A DNA stretch of 64,000 nt from Flavobacterium cutihirudinis (GCF_003385895.1 NZ_QRDQ01000008.1:678354-742353); one strand, 5' to 3'. Shown: positions 32,423 to 42,256, counted from the stretch's first letter. Made by a program: numbers and translations. The notes: a model not told the origin generated them from the letters alone.

Positions 32423-33640
32423 TTGATAAATTTTAATCCATTAGAACTATTTCAAACCAAAGGAAAAATCAAGAAAGTTTTTAGAGAAGCCAAAGCTTCC
32501 TATTTAAACCGAATTCGTTTTGCAGTTGGAATGTTTTATTTCGGAATGGGATTAAGTTTTGCAACTTGGGCAAGCCGAATTCCGGATATCAAAACAGCTT
32601 TGCATTTAAGCGAAGGCGATCTGGGATCTATACTTTTTGCTTTGCCAATGGGACAATTGGTCATTATGCCTTTTTCAGGAAAAATGGTTACCAAATTTGG
32701 GAGCCATCGCATTCTAGTTTTCTCTCTTATAATGTATGTTGTTTGTCTGATAAATTTAGGATTGGCAACAACCGCACTGCAATTGTCTTTAGGATTGTTT
32801 TTGTTTGGCTTGTTTGGAAACCTAGCCAATATAGCAGTAAATACTCAAGGTGTTTACACCGAAGTACTTTTTAGAAAAACAATAATGTCTTCGTTTCACG
32901 GAATGTGGAGTTTTGCTGGTTTTTCTGGAGCTTTGGTTGGTCTCGGAATGTTAGCTTTACATTTATCTCCGCTGCATCATTTTATAATTGTTGGATGTGT
33001 TGTACTATTAATGGTGGCGTTTAATTTTAAATTTTTGGTCAAAGCCAAAGAAAAAATCAAACATAAAGGAGAAAAGAAAAAATTATTTACAAAACCAGAT
33101 AGCACTTTAATCTGGCTTGGTGTAATTGGTTTTTGCAGTATGGCCAGCGAAGGTGTAATGTTTGACTGGAGCGGTGTATACTTTAAAGATATTGTAAAAG
33201 CGCCAGGGCCGTTGGTAATTTTAGGTTATACATCGTTTATGATTATGATGGCCAGCGGAAGATTCTTAGGCGACGGACTCATTAATAAATTCGGGCGTGA
33301 GCGTGTCATGCAAATTAGTGGTGTTATGATTTCCGGCGGACTTTTCACGGCTGTTTTTCTTCCTTATTTAATTCCGTGTACGATTGCTTTTATGGCCGTT
33401 GGATTGGGCGTGGCAACGATTGTTCCTACGGTTTACAGTATGGCAGGAAAAAACCCGACGGTTCCGCCAGGAGAAGCTTTGACAATTGTTTCGAGCGTAA
33501 GTTTCTTAGGGTTTTTAATGGGACCTCCTGTTATTGGTCACATTGCAGAAAATTTTGGACTTCAATTCTCTTTTGCTTTTATCGGAATCTTTGGTGTTCT
33601 GATCGCTTTTATGGTTTCTAAAATTAGAACTACAGAATAA
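32423..33640 (+). CDS. MFS transporter
   Basis: About 405 residues with 12 predicted hydrophobic helices, in two halves joined by a basic loop (KAKEKIKHKGEKKK, ~205-218). The first half has SRIPDIKTALHLSEGDLGSILFALPMGQL and GKMVTKFGSHRIL (loop 2-3 G-x-x-x-D/T-x-G-x-R/H-like motif), and the second ASGRFLGDGLINKFGRERVM in the symmetric place. It resembles the YbjJ-type sugar or drug permeases; substrate unknown. The start is a TTG and is uncertain, since no ATG precedes the first helix in frame. Confidence 0.85.
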   Translation: MINFNPLELFQTKGKIKKVFREAKASYLNRIRFAVGMFYFGMGLSFATWASRIPDIKTALHLSEGDLGSILFALPMGQLVIMPFSGKMVTKFGSHRILVFSLIMYVVCLINLGLATTALQLSLGLFLFGLFGNLANIAVNTQGVYTEVLFRKTIMSSFHGMWSFAGFSGALVGLGMLALHLSPLHHFIIVGCVVLLMVAFNFKFLVKAKEKIKHKGEKKKLFTKPDSTLIWLGVIGFCSMASEGVMFDWSGVYFKDIVKAPGPLVILGYTSFMIMMASGRFLGDGLINKFGRERVMQISGVMISGGLFTAVFLPYLIPCTIAFMAVGLGVATIVPTVYSMAGKNPTVPPGEALTIVSSVSFLGFLMGPPVIGHIAENFGLQFSFAFIGIFGVLIAFMVSKIRTTE

Positions 33641-33861
33641 AATTCATAACTAAAAAGCAAAAAATAGGCGAATGTAGTTAAATAATTTTAAATTTCAATC
33701 AAAACATTAGTAAGAAAAAACATATATTTTTGAATATTTTCTTTACATTTGAATTTCAGGATTTAAGAATTTAAATCTTTATACTTTTCCAAAAAACCAA
33801 TTTTATCTTTTGAATAGGATGAATATCCGAAAACCATTTTCAAAAATAAATTGGAATTTTA

Positions 33862-36678
33862 ATGATAAAAAAATACTTCATTTTTTTACTTCTATGGTCT
33901 TTTAGTTTTGCTTTTGCACAAGAAACAGTTTTTAGAGGAGTTGTTGTTGATGCAAAATCACAAAATCCTCTCGAGAATGTTGTGGTTACAATTCAAAATA
34001 CTTCCATAACAAAACTTACTTCAAAAACGGGTCAATTTGAATTGCATTCTTCTTTAAATGGAGAACAATTGCTGTTGATTCATAGTCAGGGATTCAAAGA
34101 TTTACTGCTTAAAATTCAATCTAATTTTGGTCAAATAGTTTATCTCGGAACATTACAATTAGAAGATTTATATTCTGATGAAACTCCGTCTGCGTTAATT
34201 ACACTTTTAGACACAGATTTGTCTGATGATAGTAGTTCATCAGAAATGACTTCAGGACTTTTGCAATCTTCAAAAGATGCTTTTATGCAAGCTTCTGCTT
34301 TTAATTGGGGTCAAGCCCGATTTAAAGTTCGCGGTTTAGACAGCGAAAACGGAACCATGATGCTCAACGGCATGACTATGAATAAAATTTACGACGGAAG
34401 ACCACAGTGGAATAATTGGGGAGGCTTGAATAATGTACTCCGAAATCAGGAATTTTCGGTTGGTGCCGCAGTTTCAAATTATACTTTCGGTGGCGTTTTA
34501 GGAACACAGCAAATTGCCACGCGAGCTTCTTTGTATAGAAAAGGAACGCAACTTACATTTTCAGGAAGTAATTCGGCTTATACTTGGCGTGCCATTGGAA
34601 CATATGCTTCAGGAATGAATGCTTCGGGCTGGGCGTATGCCGTTTCAGCCGGAAAAAGATATACGGAAGAAGGCTATTTTGAAGGAACAAATTTTAATGC
34701 CGATTCCTTTTTTATAAGTGTTGAAAAGAAATTAAACAGCAAACACGCGCTCAATTTCACTGGATTTTATACACCAAATTCCCGTGGAAAAAATTCGCCA
34801 AACACAGATGAAGTAATTGGTTTAAAGGGTGAAAAATACAATTCATATTGGGGATTTCAGAATGGTAAAAAACGAAATGCCAGAGTAAAAAATATTGAAG
34901 AACCGCTCTTGATGCTGAATCATTATTTTAAGATCGACGAAAAAAACACTCTGAATTCAGGCTTAATGTATCAGTTTGGAAAAGTTGGAAACAGCAATAT
35001 CGATTATCAAAATGGCAACAGTCCAGATCCTGTTTATTACAGAAAAATGCCAAGTTATTTCAGTTCGCTTTACGCCAAAGATCACGGTGAATTTTCAGGA
35101 GATTTTACCCCAGATTATGAAAATGCAGAAAAAAGCAAAATTGCATTTCTGGCAAATTCAGAAATTGATTGGAATACAATGTATTTAGCAAATCAAAACC
35201 CTACTGAAAATGGTTATGAACCCGCTCAGAGCCATTATGTTCTTTATGAAGATAGAACAGATGATAAAACTTTTGCATTAAATTCTAACTTGAATTCTCA
35301 GATAAGTTCAAACCTTTCTTTTGACGCAGGATTTGTTTACCGGAATTTAAAATCGCATAATTTTCAGTATTTGCTGGATCTTCTCGGCGGAGCATATTTT
35401 GAAGATATTGATCCGTTTTACAAAGGAAATTTATCTCAGTCGGATTTGCAGCATCCAGATAGACAAGTAAAAGAAGGAGATATTTATGGCTATAATTATA
35501 ATTTTTTAGCCAATACAATTGATACTTTTACGCAGTTTAAATTCTCCTATAATAAAACTGAATTTTATCTGGGACAATGCTATTCTATTGCTAATTATCA
35601 ACGTGAAGGATTGTATCAAAACGGAATTTACGCCAATAATTCTTTAGGGAAAAGCGACAAAGTAACTTTTGAGAATTTTGGTTTCAAAGGAGGATTCAAT
35701 TATAAAATTTCGGGTAAACAATGGTTTTTTGTTAATGCGGAACATCTTACCAGAGCACCATCTTTGCGAAACACATTTTCAAATTCACGTTTAAACAATA
35801 CTATAGTGAACGGAATCGAAAGTGAAAATGTAACCAGTGCTGAGGCAAATTACGTATATCGCTCACCAAAACTCAAACTACGTTTTACGGCTTATTATAC
35901 TTTGATAAAAAACACTTCTAAAACTTCTTTTTTTTATGCTGAAGGAATTTTTGATAAAGGTCTTGGTTACGATCCAACAGATGCTTTCGTTAGTCAGACT
36001 TTAACAAAATTAGACAAGAAAAATACTGGAGCAGAGTTGAGTTTTGAATATCAGATTTCATCAACTTTAAAAACAACTTTTTCTGCCGCTTACGGAAATT
36101 TTATTTATAACAGTAATCCAAATGTTTCGATTGTAAATGATGCAAATGCCGTAAAAGACAACGCGCAGACAACTTTTGATTTTGGACGTGCATATCTCAA
36201 AAATTACAAACAAGCCGGAACGCCTCAAAATGCCTGTTCCTTTGGTTTCGAATATCGTGATCCTAAATTTTGGTGGCTTGCTTTCAATATAAATTATTTG
36301 ACAGATAATTATATTGATGTTTCTCCAATCTCGAGAACATCTCAATTTTATATTAATCCAGTCAACGGATTTCCTTTTACGGAAGCCACTTCTGAACGCG
36401 GAAATGAATTGCTTAAACAGGAAAAGTTTAATCCCATAAGCTTACTTAATTTCAGTGGTGGAAAATCGTGGCGTGTTTATAAAAAATATATTGGGCTTTT
36501 TGGAAGCGTTAATAATGCGCTGGAATTAGTATATAAAACGGGCGGTTTTGAACAAGCTCGGAATGCCAATTTCAGAGCATTGAATCAAGATGTTTCGAGT
36601 GGAACGCCATCCTTTGGGCCAAAATATTATTACGGTTACGGCCGAACTTATTTTTTAAATCTTACTCTCGGTTTATAA
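33862..36678 (+). CDS. TonB-dependent receptor with N-terminal carboxypeptidase-regulatory-like domain
   Basis: A 938-residue outer-membrane receptor. Signal peptide to FSFAFAQ (~20), then a CarboxypepD_reg-like domain (VFRGVVVDAKSQNPLENVVVTIQNT, ~22-105) as in SusC-type and other Bacteroidota receptors, plug (~130-240: FKVRGLDSENGTMMLNGMTM), then a barrel ending GRTYFLNLTLGL. Imports a ligand with TonB energy; identity not readable. The next gene, 18 bp on, is a DUF5689 surface lipoprotein, giving a receptor-lipoprotein pair. Two -7-like boxes (33725-33732 TATTTTTG; 33744-33751 TACATTTG) lie upstream within the 221-bp gap. Confidence 0.9.
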   Translation: MIKKYFIFLLLWSFSFAFAQETVFRGVVVDAKSQNPLENVVVTIQNTSITKLTSKTGQFELHSSLNGEQLLLIHSQGFKDLLLKIQSNFGQIVYLGTLQLEDLYSDETPSALITLLDTDLSDDSSSSEMTSGLLQSSKDAFMQASAFNWGQARFKVRGLDSENGTMMLNGMTMNKIYDGRPQWNNWGGLNNVLRNQEFSVGAAVSNYTFGGVLGTQQIATRASLYRKGTQLTFSGSNSAYTWRAIGTYASGMNASGWAYAVSAGKRYTEEGYFEGTNFNADSFFISVEKKLNSKHALNFTGFYTPNSRGKNSPNTDEVIGLKGEKYNSYWGFQNGKKRNARVKNIEEPLLMLNHYFKIDEKNTLNSGLMYQFGKVGNSNIDYQNGNSPDPVYYRKMPSYFSSLYAKDHGEFSGDFTPDYENAEKSKIAFLANSEIDWNTMYLANQNPTENGYEPAQSHYVLYEDRTDDKTFALNSNLNSQISSNLSFDAGFVYRNLKSHNFQYLLDLLGGAYFEDIDPFYKGNLSQSDLQHPDRQVKEGDIYGYNYNFLANTIDTFTQFKFSYNKTEFYLGQCYSIANYQREGLYQNGIYANNSLGKSDKVTFENFGFKGGFNYKISGKQWFFVNAEHLTRAPSLRNTFSNSRLNNTIVNGIESENVTSAEANYVYRSPKLKLRFTAYYTLIKNTSKTSFFYAEGIFDKGLGYDPTDAFVSQTLTKLDKKNTGAELSFEYQISSTLKTTFSAAYGNFIYNSNPNVSIVNDANAVKDNAQTTFDFGRAYLKNYKQAGTPQNACSFGFEYRDPKFWWLAFNINYLTDNYIDVSPISRTSQFYINPVNGFPFTEATSERGNELLKQEKFNPISLLNFSGGKSWRVYKKYIGLFGSVNNALELVYKTGGFEQARNANFRALNQDVSSGTPSFGPKYYYGYGRTYFLNLTLGL

Positions 36679-36696
36679 ACTGAAAATTTATTTCTC

Positions 36697-38037
36697 ATGA
36701 AAAAAATACTTTTCTATTTCATTTCTTCATTATTTTTCTGCAGTTGCAACAGTGAAATTGAAACGCCAAAATTGGCGTGTACACAGCCAGATTTTGAGGT
36801 GAATAAAACCGTTGAAAAAGTGTATGAACTTTCAAGTCCAACGGCAAAACAATATTCATATAATGATATTATTGAAGCTTATGTTGTATCGAGTGATGAA
36901 GGAGGAAATTTTTTTAAAGCCATCTCGTTTCAAACAAAAGCCTCCGAAAAAAATCCGGCAATAGGTTTTAGTGTTCCGGTCGATGCTTCAAATACGTATA
37001 TCGATTACAGAGTAGGAAACAAAGTTTACGTAAAACTTAAAAATCAATTTACAGATTTGTATTATGGCGGATTAAGAATTGGTGATTTATATGTGAGTAA
37101 CGCCGGTGACCCAACAATTGGAAGAATTTCGCAAAATGAAATCAAAAATATATTGAATGCTTCCTGCACAATTATCGATGAAAATGAATTGGTCGAATCG
37201 CTTTCTATTGAAGAAGCGCTTAATGATTTAAAATTAAATACTTTAATAGAACTCAATAATGTTGAATTTACAGAAGATGCTTTAGGCCGTCATTATTTTG
37301 AAGAATCAAATAACGTTGGTGGTTCAACAAATTGGAATTTAAGAGATAATACGGGAAATCAACTTATTTTTAGAACTAGCAGTTATGCAAAATTTGCAGA
37401 TCATTTTGTACCAGATGGAAGTGGAAAAGTCCGTGGAATTTTGACCAAGTTTGGATCAGATTATCAGTTTATGGTTCGGTTTGAGAGTGATATTGTAATG
37501 GGTGGAAAAAGAAATACTCCGTTTTTTTCAGAGGATTTTCAGTCGGTTAAAAATAATGTCAATTTTGCACTTCCGGGGTGGAGTAATATTGTCGAAAAGG
37601 CTGCAAAATTATGGAAAAGTATGGTTTATTCTGGAAATGGATATGCAGAGTTTAATACCACGAGTACAACGGCAGCTGAAAATATTGCTTGGTTGGTTTC
37701 TCCAAAAATTAATTTATCTGGTTACAAAAATGCAGTATTGTCTTTTAGAAGTGCACAACATGATTTAAAAACTGATTCGCCATTAAATACTTTAGAAGTT
37801 TATATTTCAACAAATTTTGATGGCTCTGGTATTGCTAAGGCAAAATGGATAAAATTGGAAGCAAAAGTTCCTACACTTTCAACACCTGCGCGGCAATTTA
37901 TCAGTTCGGGTGGTATTGACTTATCTGGATATTCTGGAAATATAAATATCGCTTTCAGATATGTTGGTTCTGGAAAAGATAAGACGCTTAATGGCGCTTT
38001 TATGGTTGATGATATTAAAATTTTTGGTGAGAAGTAG
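36697..38037 (+). CDS. DUF5689 lipoprotein with C-terminal choice-of-anchor J-like domain
   Basis: A 446-residue lipoprotein (SSLFFCSC, lipidation at Cys17). The first ~250 residues fit DUF5689: YSYNDIIEAYVVSSDEGGNFFKAISFQ, YRVGNKVYVKLKNQFTDLYYGGLRIGD and GKVRGILTKFGSDYQFMVR, an OB-like fold. Residues ~275-446 (FFSEDFQSVKNNVNFALPGWSN ... GAFMVDDIKIFGEK) are a jelly-roll 'choice-of-anchor J'-like domain. Coupled by 18 bp to the TonB-dependent receptor, so it is likely the surface-exposed ligand-capturing partner. Related pairs occur throughout Bacteroidota; ligand unknown. Confidence 0.8.
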   Translation: MKKILFYFISSLFFCSCNSEIETPKLACTQPDFEVNKTVEKVYELSSPTAKQYSYNDIIEAYVVSSDEGGNFFKAISFQTKASEKNPAIGFSVPVDASNTYIDYRVGNKVYVKLKNQFTDLYYGGLRIGDLYVSNAGDPTIGRISQNEIKNILNASCTIIDENELVESLSIEEALNDLKLNTLIELNNVEFTEDALGRHYFEESNNVGGSTNWNLRDNTGNQLIFRTSSYAKFADHFVPDGSGKVRGILTKFGSDYQFMVRFESDIVMGGKRNTPFFSEDFQSVKNNVNFALPGWSNIVEKAAKLWKSMVYSGNGYAEFNTTSTTAAENIAWLVSPKINLSGYKNAVLSFRSAQHDLKTDSPLNTLEVYISTNFDGSGIAKAKWIKLEAKVPTLSTPARQFISSGGIDLSGYSGNINIAFRYVGSGKDKTLNGAFMVDDIKIFGEK

Positions 38038-38154
38038 GCTATTTTTTTTTGATTTGGAGAAAGAAAAATTAATAGTAATTGTTTTTGAGATTTAAGCTAT
38101 TAAAATTTGTGAGAATTTTGTATTTTGGTCATCCCAAATTAATACAAATACCAC

Positions 38155-39021
38155 ATGAAAACCTACTTTATCGCCATCTTGATGATGGTATTTCCATGCC
38201 TGATGCACAGTCAGGATCAAACCGATGCGGTTAAATTAAAGCAAATCAACATTGTAAAAACAAATTATCAAAACTCCAAAGACGGAGAAATTGTTAATAA
38301 AACAATGGTCTTTAAAGAAGGTAAACTTCAAACCGTAACTACTTCAGATGTTGTGCAGCATTTCTTTTACAATAAAAACGGTTTACTGGATATGACTGTA
38401 AAAGACAAAGTTGGAAGCGACTGGAAAGAAGTTGTGAATTATACTTATAACGCAGATAATAACATCATCAAATTTGTAAAAAAATACCAGGAAGGCCCTG
38501 ATTATATTACAAAAGTTGTGACTTTCTTTTACGAAGGTGCAAGAATAAAAGTAACAACTAAAAAAAGTACAAATCATCAGAATCTAGTTGATGATATCGA
38601 ATATATTGTTGAAAACGGAATTATTGTAAGACGTACTTCCCGCGACAGAAATAAGCAAATTGTTGGTAAAATCGAATATGTTTATGTAAACGATAATGTT
38701 TCAAAACATAAGGGATTAGTTGGAGATAAAATTACTAAGACTTTTACTTATGATGATAAAAAGTCGGTTGATCAATTGATTGTTCAAAGTCTATTTGGTG
38801 ATAATTATAAAATAATCGTACCAATGATTTCATATCATGAAGAAGAATTTGCTTTTGAAGATATATCTTACAATAACGAAGTGAATTTCAGTCCATCGTC
38901 GACGGCATTGGTTGCTGTTAGCAGAAAATTCAAATACAACAAATTAAACTTCCCGATTTCTTGTTCTCAGATTGAAGAAAACGGAATTGTAAAGACAGAG
39001 AAAACTTTTATTTACGAATAA
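38155..39021 (+). CDS. Secreted hypothetical protein, paralogue of the gene at 25950
   Basis: A 288-residue exported protein (signal peptide MKTYFIAILMMVFPCLMHSQ). It shares its layout with the protein at 25950-26864: repeated Y-x-x-x-G-L/N-F elements (HFFYNKNGLLDMTVKD, NYTYNADNNIIKFVKK, KFKYNKLNFPISCSQ) and a C-terminus EKTFIYE. The similarity is distant but colinear over the whole length. No known domain was recognised beyond the YD-like pattern. Separated by 117 bp from the DUF5689 gene and followed by a strong terminator. Confidence 0.65.
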   Translation: MKTYFIAILMMVFPCLMHSQDQTDAVKLKQINIVKTNYQNSKDGEIVNKTMVFKEGKLQTVTTSDVVQHFFYNKNGLLDMTVKDKVGSDWKEVVNYTYNADNNIIKFVKKYQEGPDYITKVVTFFYEGARIKVTTKKSTNHQNLVDDIEYIVENGIIVRRTSRDRNKQIVGKIEYVYVNDNVSKHKGLVGDKITKTFTYDDKKSVDQLIVQSLFGDNYKIIVPMISYHEEEFAFEDISYNNEVNFSPSSTALVAVSRKFKYNKLNFPISCSQIEENGIVKTEKTFIYE

Positions 39022-39042
39022 GAACTGAGTTTTCAGTTTATA

Positions 39043-39075
39043 AAACCCTTTAGGAAACTAATTCCTAAAGGGTTT
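39043..39075 (+). terminator. Intrinsic terminator
   Basis: Perfect 14-bp stem AAACCCTTTAGGAA / TTCCTAAAGGGTTT, 5-nt loop, then GTTTTTTTAAAC. Confidence 0.88.
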
Positions 39076-39155
39076 GTTTTTTTAAACAAAAAATAATAAT
39101 TGCTAATAAGAACTTAAAAACAGAATTCTATAAGGTAAAGTGTCTTACAAATCAT

Positions 39156-39163
39156 TAAATTTG
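39156..39163 (+). promoter_or_regulatory. hflX -7 element
   Basis: TAAATTTG, exact TAnnTTTG match, 16 bp before the hflX start codon; -33 box not recognisable. Confidence 0.4.
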
Positions 39164-39179
39164 CACCTTATTCAAAGCT

Positions 39180-40415
39180 ATGTTAGATAAAGAAGTTATT
39201 AATTTTGAGCGAACAGCCATTGTTGGTATTGTCACTCAAAATCAAAGTGAAGAAAAACTTAACGAATATTTGGACGAATTAGAGTTCTTAACTTTTACCG
39301 CTGGAGGTGAAGTTATTAAACGCTTTTCGCAAAAAATGGAACGCCCAAATCCGAAGACTTTTGTTGGAACGGGAAAAATAGACGAAATCAATCTTTTTGT
39401 AAAAGAAAATAATATATCGACTTTAATTTTTGATGATGAGTTGTCGCCTTCTCAACAAAAAAATATTTCAAGAATTATCGATTGTAAAATCTTAGACAGG
39501 ACAAATTTAATTTTGGATATTTTTGCACAAAGAGCTGAAACTTCTTATGCAAGAACGCAAGTAGAGTTGGCACAATGTCAATATTTATTACCAAGACTTT
39601 CCGGTTTATGGACACACCTTGAACGTCAAAAAGGAGGTATTGGTATGCGTGGTCCTGGAGAAACGGAGATTGAAACGGACAGACGTATCGTTCGTGACCG
39701 AATTTCGTTGTTGAAAGATAAAATCAAAACGATTGACAAACAAATGAGTATTCAACGTAGTAATCGTGGCGCTATGGTACGTGTTGCTTTGGTTGGTTAT
39801 ACAAATGTTGGAAAATCGACTTTGATGAATGCCATCGGAAAAAGTGATGTTTTTGTTGAGAATAAATTGTTTGCGACTTTAGATACTACGGTTCGAAAAG
39901 TGGTGATTAAAAACTTGCCATTCTTGCTTTCAGACACCGTTGGATTTATCCGAAAATTACCGACTCAATTGGTTGATTCTTTCAAAAGTACACTTGATGA
40001 GGTTCGTGAAGCCGATTTGCTTTTACATGTTGTAGACATTTCGCATCCGGATTTTGAAGATCATATTGAATCTGTGAATCAGACTCTGCAGGAAATCAAA
40101 AGCAATGATAAGCCAACGATTATGGTTTTCAATAAAATAGATGCTTACAAACACCTGACAATTGATGAAGATGATTTGATTACAGAAAGAACCAGAAAAC
40201 ACTGGACTCTTGACGAATGGAAACAGACCTGGATGAGTAATGTTGGTCAGGATAAAGCGTTGTTTATTTCGGCTACCAAAAAAGAAAATTTTGAGGAATT
40301 CAGAGAAATGGTTTACGAAGCTGTTCGCCAAATTCATATCACGAGATTCCCATATAATAAGTTTTTGTATCCAGATTATAAGGATGCAATTGAAAAAGAA
40401 GAGGAGCAGGAATAA
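39180..40415 (+). CDS. hflX: GTPase HflX (ribosome-associated)
   Basis: A 411-residue GTPase. N-terminal HflX domain: FVGTGKIDEINLFV, LIFDDELSPSQQKNI and LDRTNLILDIFAQRAETSYARTQVELAQ. Hinge GGIGMRGPGETEIETDRR is the family hallmark. G domain: G1 GYTNVGKSTL, switch I threonines in FATLDTTVRK, G3 DTVGFIRKLP, G4 NKID, and FISATKKEN for G5. It splits or rescues stalled 70S ribosomes, particularly under stress. Ends before a large repeat that doubles as terminator. Confidence 0.97.
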   Translation: MLDKEVINFERTAIVGIVTQNQSEEKLNEYLDELEFLTFTAGGEVIKRFSQKMERPNPKTFVGTGKIDEINLFVKENNISTLIFDDELSPSQQKNISRIIDCKILDRTNLILDIFAQRAETSYARTQVELAQCQYLLPRLSGLWTHLERQKGGIGMRGPGETEIETDRRIVRDRISLLKDKIKTIDKQMSIQRSNRGAMVRVALVGYTNVGKSTLMNAIGKSDVFVENKLFATLDTTVRKVVIKNLPFLLSDTVGFIRKLPTQLVDSFKSTLDEVREADLLLHVVDISHPDFEDHIESVNQTLQEIKSNDKPTIMVFNKIDAYKHLTIDEDDLITERTRKHWTLDEWKQTWMSNVGQDKALFISATKKENFEEFREMVYEAVRQIHITRFPYNKFLYPDYKDAIEKEEEQE

Positions 40416-40423
40416 ATTAATTT

Positions 40424-40550
40424 AACGCTAAGAGCGCGAAGACTATATTAAGAAGACTTCTATAAAACACAAAGTTCGCAAAGCTAAATCTATATAGCTT
40501 TGCGAACTTTGTGTTTATATAAAAACCTAATTTACAAATGACTTAGCGTT
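40424..40550. repeat. Nested inverted repeat, bidirectional terminator (TTTGCGAACTTTGTG family, copy A)
   Basis: Inner perfect 21-bp stem (40465-40485 / 40496-40516, core CACAAAGTTCGCAAAGCT) inside outer arms AACGCTAAG (40424-40432) / CTTAGCGTT (40542-40550). Between convergent hflX and the DUF3078 gene. The inner sequence recurs at 46501-46591. Confidence 0.8.
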
Positions 40551-40586
40551 CTTTGCGTTAAAATATAAACGGTTTACAATTTCAAA

Positions 40587-41537
40587 TTAAAATCCAAAAT
40601 TAATTCCTAAACCAAAAACTTCTCTGGTTTGCAATCCTTGAAAAGCGTTATCATCATAAATTGCTTGAAAAGATAAGTTTGCTGATAAAAACTTGTTCAC
40701 TTTCATTACAATATTTAATGAATAGTCGATATCGACATTTTGTGGGTCTTCAAGATAGTTGGAATAAAGATTCAACGTGTTTTCTGCCGTTACATTAGTC
40801 ATAATGGCTAATTTATAATAAATGGAAGCATAGAAACCGAGTTCATATCGGATGCTTTTGCCTTCATCGACTCCAAAATAATCACCATCAACATAAGGTA
40901 ATCCAGTAAATCTGTCTATTCCTGTAGTGTAAGCGCTGTCTACAAAAGTGAATTTTGAGGTTAGTGGTGCGAAATTTATTTTAAGATTATCATCTTTTGT
41001 CCAATAAATTCCGGGACCCGTGGTAAGATAACCAGGTGACATAAATTTGGTTTGTTCGGTCCTGATTTGCTTGCCATTGTCGTCCTGTCCATAAATATAA
41101 CCAGTAGAAAACTGTGTTCTAAAATTCAGGAAGTAAGAGTAATACCATTGTCCCACAGCTTTTTTTCCAACTATGGAGTTGAATTCTAGACGGTCATCGG
41201 TTTTTTTTGTGAAGTCATCATTTTTGGTTTGTAATAATCCATATGACGCTAGAATTTTATTGTCCCAGGTTAGATCCTCTTTTTTGTAATTGAAATCGTA
41301 ATTGATTCCTAAGGTTCCTGAAAAGCTGTCTTCTCCTCCGGCAATCCAGTTGTTAAAGCTCGACTGATTCAATAAAAGTGAGACTGTTCCTTTGGTTTTC
41401 CAGCCTTCGCCTTCGATGGTGTCGTTAATTTTTTTTACTGCTTTTTCAGTGTTTGTAATTAATTCTTTTTCTGAATTTTGGGCTTGTAAAAATGTGAAGT
41501 TTACTAAAACGAAAAGTAATAAGGTTAGCTTTCTCAT
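40587..41537 (-). CDS. DUF3078 outer-membrane protein
   Basis: A 316-residue exported protein (signal peptide to TFLQAQ, ~20). The start of the mature region has GWKTKGTVSLLLNQSSFNNWIAGGEDSFSGTLGINYDFNYKKEDLTWDN, characteristic of DUF3078 (positions ~45-95). The rest is antiparallel strand-rich and ends in GLGINFGF, as outer-membrane barrels do. Function unknown. It is the last gene of the leftward sufS-sufE-DUF59-DUF2480 series, with a 79-bp gap that has its own TATATTTG box (41563-41570), so it may be transcribed separately. Confidence 0.85.
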   Translation of the reverse strand: MRKLTLLLFVLVNFTFLQAQNSEKELITNTEKAVKKINDTIEGEGWKTKGTVSLLLNQSSFNNWIAGGEDSFSGTLGINYDFNYKKEDLTWDNKILASYGLLQTKNDDFTKKTDDRLEFNSIVGKKAVGQWYYSYFLNFRTQFSTGYIYGQDDNGKQIRTEQTKFMSPGYLTTGPGIYWTKDDNLKINFAPLTSKFTFVDSAYTTGIDRFTGLPYVDGDYFGVDEGKSIRYELGFYASIYYKLAIMTNVTAENTLNLYSNYLEDPQNVDIDYSLNIVMKVNKFLSANLSFQAIYDDNAFQGLQTREVFGLGINFGF

Positions 41538-41616
41538 GGTCTTTAGTTTAGAAGTGTATAAACAAATATACTAAAAACCGTTAAAAGCTTAAGTGTTAAT
41601 TGATTGTAAAAGCAGG

Positions 41617-42126
41617 TTATTTCTTAGATTCTTTATATAAAGGTACTGCAGAGCATGCTTCGCCATACATTATGCTTCTTGCAAATGGCTGTAAATAGGT
41701 TGTGGCTAAAATATAAGCACGCATTGGAACCGGTTTTCTAGAACAGCCTTTTACAATTACCGGTTTACTTTTGTAAACAGAATAATCGATTTTGCTTAGA
41801 ATTTCTTCATATAAACTTGAATCCAAATCCTCAATAGTTCCATTCACTACTTTTTTGGCATAAGGCGCCAAATGAACGCTCACTAAAATTAATGCCCAAG
41901 CCGGAATAATGGCATCTGTACTGCAATGTACTGCCACATATTGATCTTGATATTGCGACCAATCGTGATTTTTAAGATGTTCTCTAAAGTCTTTTTCTTT
42001 CAATAAAAATCCTTCCAAAAGCCATTGCGAAATGTCAATCTGCACACGCATTCCTTTTGGATAATAATCCTCAAGATCAAAAACTTCTAAAGCACTGTTG
42101 GCAACTTTATTGATGATTTCTTCCAT
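41617..42126 (-). CDS. DUF2480 family protein
   Basis: A 169-residue soluble protein that fits DUF2480: VANSALEVFDLEDYYPKGMRVQIDISQWLLEGFLLKEKDFREHLK at the N-terminus, CSTDAIIPAWALILV in the middle and KPVIVKGCSRKPVPMRAYILAT near the end. The conserved Cys (VKGCSRKPVP) is suggestive given the iron-sulfur neighbours. It follows the DUF59 gene in the sufS block, a Bacteroidota-specific arrangement, so a role in Fe-S assembly is plausible but unproven. Confidence 0.88.
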   Translation of the reverse strand: MEEIINKVANSALEVFDLEDYYPKGMRVQIDISQWLLEGFLLKEKDFREHLKNHDWSQYQDQYVAVHCSTDAIIPAWALILVSVHLAPYAKKVVNGTIEDLDSSLYEEILSKIDYSVYKSKPVIVKGCSRKPVPMRAYILATTYLQPFARSIMYGEACSAVPLYKESKK

Positions 42127-42133
42127 TTTTTTT

Positions 42134-42254
42134 AGTTTTCAGTCACAGTTTTCAGTCGCAGTTGAGCACTGAGACTGAAACTGTAAACTGTATATTTTTA
42201 AGGAGTTTTTAGTCACAGTTAAGTACTGTAAACTGCGACTGTAAACTGAAAACT
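42134..42254. repeat. Inverted repeat between DUF59 and DUF2480 genes
   Basis: Arms AGTTTTCAGT...AGTCGCAGTT (42134-42163) and their complement AACTGCGACT...ACTGAAAACT (42231-42254), with scrambled CAGTTTTCAGT/AAACTGTAAACTG words between. Non-coding, and fills the gap inside an otherwise tight gene series. Confidence 0.7.
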
Positions 42255-42256
42255 TT

